A stretch of DNA of 64,000 nt, from assembly GCA_034766995.1 (NCBI GenBank), contig CM068325.1:5204664-5268663 (forward strand), written 5' to 3'. Each line of letters opens with the position of its first letter. Positions within the stretch are counted from its first letter, which is position 1. The DNA is from Acanthacorydalis orientalis (lineage: Eukaryota; Arthropoda; Insecta; Megaloptera; Corydalidae). The position numbers and the translations under genes were made by a program. Below, piece after piece: positions 52,301 through 61,300 of the stretch. Below the pieces are notes generated by a model, which was not told where the DNA came from, ran no database searches, and saw nothing but the letters and a program-made list of their open reading frames with translations.

Positions 52301-55300
52301 CCTGTTCGCAACGTCTCTCGCTTCGTTGATCATCTGGTTCAGCCTGTTGATCTTCTCCTCGATGTCGGACACGTCCTGCTGCAGATCGTCGGTCTTCGGT
52401 TTCACGGCGTCGATCAGATCGGAAATGTTCGGGATCACCGCCTGGACCTTCAGTACTGCGGGAAAAAAGACGATCGATCGATTGTGCGGCGCGTCGGATC
52501 GATAGATCATTCTAGAACGGACGTCTACGGGGATCTAGGACGATTTTCGAACGAGTTCGGCGTGAATGAACTCCGGACTCATCTTATTCGAAGATATGAG
52601 AACCGATTCGACTGACAGTGGAAGGTCCATGCGCGTTTCTAAGAAGATCTAGGACGATTCAATGAGAAATCATTCAAGATAGATCCCTCCGAGTATCGCA
52701 TACGGATGTGTCTAGACAGAGATGAGTGCGTAGACGAGAACCATGTCTGGAAATCGATTGATAAGAGGATTTTTCGAATGATCTACGCCCATTCTACAGA
52801 AATATCTACATGTTTCGAGTTCGTACGAATCGTGGAAGGACAACTGAGAAAGAACTTGTCTCGTAGGACAAGAATAAGCTTGGTAATCATCTGGAAGATT
52901 TATTAACGAAGACCTGAAAGGATCTATGCCGATTCTATTGAAAAATCATCAAGAGAGATCTTCGTATGCATTCTATTTGAATATTTGAAGACAGAACTGG
53001 TTTCTAAAATGATGAATAAGCTTGGAAATCTTCTGGAAGATTTATCAAGGAGTTTCTGAAAGGATCTATGCCGATTCTATTGAAAAATCTATACGGAATA
53101 TCTTACTAAGCATGTTAATTGAAGATTTGAAGACAGATCTGGTCTCATGGATGAAAAAAATGCTTAGAAATCTTCTGAAAGATGTCTCAAGGGAATTTCT
53201 GAAAGGATCTATGCAGATTCTATTGAAAAATCTATAAGGAATATCTTAGTAAATGTGTTGATTGAAGATTTGAAGACAGATTCAGTCTCATGGATGAAAA
53301 AAATGCTTAGAAATCTTCTGGAAGATGTCTCAAGGGAATTTCTGAAAGGATCTATGCAGATTCTATTGAAAAATCTATACGGAATATCTTAGTAAATGTG
53401 TTAATTGAAGATTTGAAGACAGATTCAGTCTCATGGATGAAGAATATGCTTGGAAATCTTCTGAAAGATGTCTCAAGGAATTTCTGAAAGGATCTATGCA
53501 GATTCTATTGAAAAATCTATAAGGAATATCTTACTAAGCATGTTAATTGAAGATTTGAAGACAGATTCAGTCTCATGGATGAAGAATATGCTTGGAAATC
53601 TTCTGGAAGATTTTTCAAGGAATTTCTGAAAAGATCTATGCAGATTCTATTGAAAAATCTATAAGGAATATCTTACTAAGCATGTTAATTGAAGATTTGA
53701 AGACAGATTCAGTCTCATGGATGAAGAATATGCTTGGAAATCTTCTGGAAGATTTTTCAAGGAATTTCTGAAAGGATCTATGCCGATTCTATTGAAAAAT
53801 CAATAATGAATATCTTACTAAGCATGTTAATTGAAGATTTGAAGACAGAACTGGTTTTCAAAATGAAGAATAAGCTTGGAAATCTTCTGGAAGATTTTTC
53901 AAGGAGTTTCTGAAATGATCTATGCCGATTCTACTGAAAAATCTATAAGGAATATCTCATTTGAAGATAGATTTGGTCTCACAGACGAAGAACACGCTCG
54001 GAAATCCTCTGCAAGACTTATTAATGAAGATCTGAAACGATCTACACCGTTCCTATTGAAAAACCATCAACCCAGTGCTCTGAACGGATCTTGTTCGAAG
54101 ATTCGAAGCCCGAACCGAGCTCGTGGCGAAACACGGGACGTTTCCGGGACGGATTCCCCGTCGATTCGGAGCGATTCCGTCCGGAAGATCCACTTACGTT
54201 GATCGTTCGCCGCCGCGATGAAGTTCTTCGCCTCCTCGTACATCTTCGGCAGCTGATCGGCCCGCCTGACGTCGTCCGGAAGGCTGTTCGTTATCTCTTC
54301 CATCGTTCCCAACGTCTCTTTCGCGATCTCGCCGGCCTCCTGTGAGTCGTCCTTCGCCTAGACAGAAACAGACACGTGTCTCGTATTCTTCTCTCCTTCC
54401 CCTTCGACGGCACGCTCGATCCAGGATCGAACCGAGATCGAGCGAGCGACCGACCGAGTACCTTCGTGACGACCGCCTCGATGTCGTTCATCGGGATCCG
54501 TTCGACGGCCTTGACGATATCGGCGTTCCCCTTCGATCCCGCGCCGATCATCTGCGTGACCTCGTCGACGGCCGTCCTCGACTGGTCGAGCTTCGGCTGG
54601 AGCTTCGTCTGGACGGTGCTCAGCGCTTCGATCGCGTCGTTCAGCATCATCACCGACGCCGTCTCGGAGGCGCTCGTCCTGTCGGCGAGCCCGATACTCT
54701 GCGGAACGAGAACGTGAGATCCGCCGGATCACACACTGATCAGAGCGGTTCCGTACCATTTTCGTCGCGTTCTGCGCGGCCGCGTCCGAGTCCCTGGACG
54801 CGTTGTGAGCCTTCTCGATCGCGATCACGATGTTCTTGTACGCGTTCGCGGCGTCGACCGCATGCTCGGACGTGTACCTCGAGTCGGACAGCAGGTTGTC
54901 GAGCTCGTTCGCCTGGAAATCCAACGGAATTGAACGGACGAGGAGAGTTTCGCACGACTCCTCGCCGTCCTGCGAGCATCCGCGGGGATTCTCGATCGAA
55001 GATCGTCGAAGCAACAGGCTTTGTAGACAGATGACGAGATTGACAGGCAAGTCCTGGTACTCGGAAACGGTTTAAAGGCCTGAATTCCGATACTGGATCG
55101 AAGATCGTCCGAACAACAGCCTTTCTAGACTGATTAGGACACTTTTATGCAAGACTGTTCACTCTAAGAGAGTGGAAAGGCCTGAAATGGTATCCTGGAG
55201 TGAAGAATTGGCTACCGACAGGTCTTATAGACGGACGACCAGGTTTATACACAAGTCCTCTATCGTTTAATAAGCGTTTGAAGGCCTGAAATGGGATTCA

Positions 55301-58300
55301 GGATGAAATATCTTTGAACTAATAGGATTTATAGACAGATGAGGAGATTTACAGGCAAAACCTGTTACTTTACAAGACTTTAAAGGCCTGGATTGAGATC
55401 TCGGATAGAAGATCTTTCAAATAGCATGCTTTATAGACACTTGAAGAGATGTTCAGTCGAGTTCTGTCTTTTTACAAGCGTTCGAAGGCCTGAATTGAGA
55501 CCTGGATTGAAGATAATTCAACCAACAGGCTTTACAGACAGACGAGGAGTCTTCCAGGGAAAACCTGTTACTCGACACGGCTCTAAAGGCCTGGATTGAG
55601 ATCTAGGATGGAAGATCTTTCAAATAACATGCTTTATAGGCACTTGAAGAGATGTTCAGTCGAGTTCTGTCTTTTTACAAGCGTTCGAAGGCCTGAATTG
55701 AGACCTGGATTGAAGATAATTCAACCAACGGGCTTTACAGAAAGACAAGAAGCCTTCCAGGGAAAACCTGTCACTTTACAAGACTTTAAAGGCCTGTATT
55801 AGGATCTAGGATCGAAGATCTTTCAAATAACATGCTTTATAGACACTTGAAGAGATGTTCAATCGAGTTCTGTCTTTCTACAAGCGTTCTAAGGCCTGAA
55901 TTGAGACCTAGATTGAAGATAATTCAACCAACGGGCTTTACAGAAAGACAAGGAGACTTCCAGGAAAAACCTGTTACTCGACAAGACTTTAAAGGCCAGA
56001 ATTGGGATCTAGGATCGAAGATCTTTCAAATAACATGCTTTATAGACACATGAAGAGATGTTCAGTCGAGTTCTGTCTTTTAAAAAGGGTTCTAAGGCCT
56101 GAATCGAGACCCGAATTCAAGATCGTTCAACCGACAGGCCTTACAGAGAGATGAGGCGACTTTCGAGGCAAGCTAACTGCCGGACCATGACTCCGCGGTA
56201 CTCACACTGTCGGACAGGTTCTGCGCATGCCTCTGCGCGTCGATCAGCTTCAGCCTCGCGTCGTTCATCTCGTCGTGCCTGTCGCCGATCGTCACGTTCA
56301 GCTCGTTCGTGAGCCGTATCTGCTCGAGCTGCTCGCGTTCGAGCCGCTGCAGCGCCTTCCGCGCGTCGTTCAGCGCCGCCGACGCGTTCTTCAGCAGCTC
56401 GCCGGACTCGTTCAGGCTCCGTTTCGCCTCGTTCGTCTTCAGCTCGGCCGCGTGCACCTTCGACACGACCTTCGAGTCCCTGTTGTTCGCGTTCAGCACG
56501 TCGACGGCGTCCGCGTCGTCGAGCACCTCGCTCCCGTACGCCTGCATCGAGCCGAGCTTCGTGCCGAAGTCGTCGAGCGCGGCGCGGACGCCGGATATCT
56601 CGCGCTCGCGGTCGACGATCGGACGGACGAAGTCGCCGATCCGGCCGACGAGCGCGTCGCCCTTCCGCGTCTGGTTCTCCGCCTCGAGCGCCCACTTCGA
56701 CAGGTTCTTCGCGTTGATGTCGTCGAGGATCAGCTGCGCTTGCTGGAGCGCGTGGTCGGTCTTGAAATCTGGACGCAGAGAGAACGGGAGGTGAGTCGGC
56801 GATTCGCAGGGACCACTAGGTCGGTCTGTACACGGAAATGTCGAGGTTCTGGCAAGTGGAACGCACGGAAACGAAGAATAGCAGGTTGTACAGGCTAGAC
56901 TTCCGGTTATTTCGAATCATTTCGATGTCAAACTTCTATAAAATCGAATTCAGAGGAGCTTACTTAGACGTGTGATGAAGAATGTGGAGATTTCAACAGG
57001 CGGAACGTTTGTAAAGAGAGAGGAACAGGCTGAGACGGCCGTGGAATATTATTTTTCGAATGGGGCGCGTCGAAAAAAATATTAAGCGTGAAAACGACGC
57101 CGTGACATTTTATCGAGCGGCGACTGTACGACCAGAGCGGGGAAAAAGCGATTCGGCCGGACCGAGCGCGATCGCACCGCGCCGAACCGATTCGACGGTT
57201 TCCCCGGCTCACTCAGTGTTGTCGTCGCCAGATAAATTGACACTCGCGTCGTACGTTCATTCATACTTTTTTTTCTTCCTTGTTACTTTTACAGGATCGT
57301 CCGTATTTGAACCTGGAATCGTTGTACAATTTTTCAAAAGATTTAGGATGTCCAAATAAAGCATTAGAGTGTCATCTTTCAATGAATCCACGATTACAAC
57401 CCTGTTTCGGTCAAATCCGAACGATAAAAAATTAAATTAGGACACAATAATCATGGAAGATATCCTGGATAGTATATATTTTATCGTGGAATCGTTGTAC
57501 AATTTTTAAAAAATATCGAAAGCCCCAATACAGCCTCAAAGTGTCATTTTTTGATAAATCCACGATTAGAACTCCGTTTGGCTAATTTTAAACGATAAAA
57601 AATTAAAATAAGATATAATAATAGTGGAAGAAATCCAGGATAGTACATATTTTATCCTGGAATCGTTGTACACTTTTTAAAAAATATCGAAAGCCCAAAT
57701 AAAGGCTCAAAGTGTCATTTTTCGATAAATCCACGATTACATCCCCCACTTGAAAGTTGAAAAATGATCATATTCGGACATTTTAGAGAAGTATTTTTGG
57801 GAGAACATGAATGTTTCGACGCGTGGAATATCTAGAAGATGAGGAATTTAGACTGGACCTCGTTAGAAAGAAGATATTCCAGATTTAACATCGAATTCCG
57901 GTGAAAGATTCGCTTGAAACTTGAAAAATGATCTTGTTCGGACCTTTTAGAGAAGTGCTTTTGGGAAAACATCATGTTTCCACACGTGGAATACCTAGAA
58001 GATGGGGAATTTTGACTGGACCTCGTTAGACAGAAGTTATTCCAGATTTAACATCGATTTCCGGTGAAAGATTCGCTTGAAACTTGAAAAATGATCTTGT
58101 TCGGACCTTTTAGAGAAGTGCTTTTGGGGAAACATCATGTTTCCACACTCGGAATATCTGGAAGATGAGGAATTTTGACTGGACCTCGTTAGACAGAAGT
58201 TATTCCAGTTTTTACATCGAATTCTTGTGGAAGATTGGCTTGAAACTTGCAAAATGATCTTGTTCGGACCTTTTAGAGAAGTGCTTTTGGGAAAACATCA

Positions 58301-61300
58301 TGTTGTCACACGTGGAATACCTAGAAGATGGGGAATTTAGACTGGACCTCGTTAGAAAGAAGTTATTCCAGTTTTTACATCGAATTCCAGTGAAAGATTC
58401 GCTTGAAACGTGAAAAATGATCTTGTTCGGACCTTTTAGAGAAGTATTTTCGGGAAAACATGCATGTTTCCACGCGTGGAATATCTAGAAGATGAGGAAT
58501 GAAGATGATGAAGGATTCTTAGCTAACACTTGAAACACTCACACGACACGCCGGACTCGAACCTCGTGACGAGATCATCGACCTCGGACACGATGTCCCT
58601 CGACTCGGCCGCACCGCTCGTGATGCTGTCGAGCACGTCCCTCGAGAAGATCCTCACGTCGTTCGACCTCGGTATCGAGCTGTTCGACGTGTCGATCGCG
58701 TACTCGGTCTTCCGCTTCAGGTTCCTCGCGTCCTGCTCGAGACTCTCGAGCTCCTGCACGATCGGCTTCAGGTCGATACGCGACGGATCGAGCAGCTTCA
58801 CTTCCGGCGCGAGCTGGTAGATCGACTCGTTGATGTAGGCGAGACGCTGCGACGTGAAGTAGCCGGTCGCGACGGTCTGTACAGGGCGGGTCGATCACGA
58901 TCTAGATATCTGTTCGGTATGTGACGGTTCGGACTCACGTCGAAGTCGACGACGACCGGATCGATGACCATCGACAGCGAGTCCGTCACGTCTAGGAGCG
59001 CGTGCACGCAGCTGTCGCACGTGAAGCACCCCTCGCCGGGGACGAGCACCCATCTGTCCGGACAGTGGTCGCACTTCTCGCCGATCACGCCCGGGAGACA
59101 CTCGCAGTGGCCGGTCTTCGAGTTGCAGCCGACGCCGATCGAGTACTCGGAGTGGCAGCCGCACGCTGGAACAGAGATAGGGACGGTCGGAGAAGGCGCG
59201 GACGCGCACGCCGACCCGCCGACACGTACAGACGCATCCGGTCTCCGTGTAGTTCCAGAATCCGGCCTGGCAGCGGTCGCACGCGCGGCCGACGACGCCC
59301 GGAGCGCACCGGCACTGGCCGGAGTCGTCGTCGCAGCGCGTGCCGTGCGACGCGACGCCGCAGCTGCACGGCGAACAGCCGAGGCCGGACGTGAAGCCGT
59401 AGTGCTCGTCGACGCACCGGTCGCACTTCTCGCCGGCGACGTTCGGCAGACAGTGGCAGATCCCCGTGTACGAATCGCAGTGGTCCGTGCCGAAGTCCGA
59501 GCAGATGCAGCCTGGAACAGAGAGACGAACGACTGTAGGATCGATAGATCCGGACACGGATCCAGAAAGCCGGAACCTCTATTCATCGAAGAGAAAATAA
59601 GAAGATACTCAGACCTGTTGAACCGCTGAAAAACTCACATAATCTAGAAAAAGAAAGAGATATGGAAACAAATGATCGTTAAAATGGCGTACGAACACCG
59701 AGAAAGAAAAACAAATGCGTGAATTGGAAGACAAAAAAAAAGTGAGAAATTAGAAACAAATGTGGGAATTAAGAGACAGTTGAATGTGAGAAACGAGAAA
59801 CAAATGAGTGAAATGAGAGACAGTTGAAAGTGAGAAATAAAAAATGTGTTTTGAAGACAGTTGAAAGCGAGAAAAGAAAAACAAATGAGTAAATTGAGAG
59901 ATAATTGAAAGTAAGAAACGAAAAACGAATGCTTGAATTGAGAGACAGTTGAATGTGAAACAAGAAAAACAAATGAGTGAATTGAGAGATAATTGAAAGC
60001 GAGAAATGAGAAACAAATGCGGGAATTGAAAAACAGTTGAAAGCGAGAAAAGAAAAACAAATGCGTGAATTGAAAGACAATTGAAAATGAGAAATGAGAA
60101 ACAAATGCGTGAATTGAGAGACAGTTGAAAGTGAGAAAATAAAAACAAATGCGTGCTTTGAAGACAGTTGAAAGTGAGAAACGAGAAACAAATGCGAGAA
60201 TGAGAGACAATTGAAACTGAGAACATCCCAATAGAGATAAGAGTAAAAAGTGAACAGATGCGAGATCTAAGCGGAGACAGGACTCACTGTGACAGTCCTA
60301 GATCCGTAGATCTTCTCTGAAATGGATCCAGGCTTGCGGACAGACACAAGCCGGGCAGCAGGATGTGCGAGTCAAACAGGAAGTGAATTGCGGAAGGAAA
60401 CGGGATTCATTCTGGTAGTTCTAGACCTGTGAATCATTTCAACTCGCCGTGCCAGTCCCAGATCCGTGAATATCCTTCTCTGGAATATCGAGACGGGCGG
60501 AGAGACAAGCGAGAGTGAAACAGGAACATAACTGGGGAGAAAATGAATCTCGTTCCGATCGCCTTAGACATGTGGATCTTTTCGTTCCAGTCCTGGATCC
60601 GCGAATCTCCTCTGGAATATCCAGACGGGCGGAGCGACACGATCGGGATCGGACGTGCAGGTGAATCCGACAACGGGACGGACTTACTCTGACAATCCTT
60701 GAGGTGCACGGCGTCGCCGTAGTATCCCGGCTTGCACAGGTTGCACGCGGCGCCGAACGTGTTGTTCAAGCACCGCAGGCACTCGCCGGTGACCGAATCG
60801 CACGAGTCCGGCTCCTCCGGGTTGATGTTCCCGGAACACTCGCACAGCTTGCAGTAGTCGCCTGCAAAGATCGATGGAATCAGTCGATCGATCGACCGCC
60901 GGTCGCGTCCACCCGGCCGTACCTGGGACCTCCGGCCTCCCGTAGTACCCGGCCGCACACGACTCGCACCGCGCGCCCCAGTACCCGTTACGGCAGTCGC
61001 AGCTGATCCTCTCGCCGTCGGGCGAGACGTCGCACGACGTCGCGAAACTGGCATCGGACAGATCATCAGTATGCGGATAGATCATCGATCAACGAGCGGT
61101 ACTCACTTGTTCGACGTCTGCGGTAGCGGGCATGCGCAGATCATGCAATCGACCGGCGTGCCGTTCGTCGCGTTCCCGTGGAACCCGACCTCGCAGCTCT
61201 CGCAGTGCGGTCCCGTCGTGTTGTTCTGGCAGTTCTGGAAGACCGTGCGTTCGAGAATCAACACTGTATCGAGGATGTTTCGTGGAAGGGCGGGAGGAAG

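Noticed and set aside
59644..60231. Minus-strand frames rich in Phe, Ser and Leu that look like membrane proteins
   Set aside because: They are the complement of a purine-rich intron repeat; the pyrimidine bias yields Phe/Ser/Leu codons in every frame.
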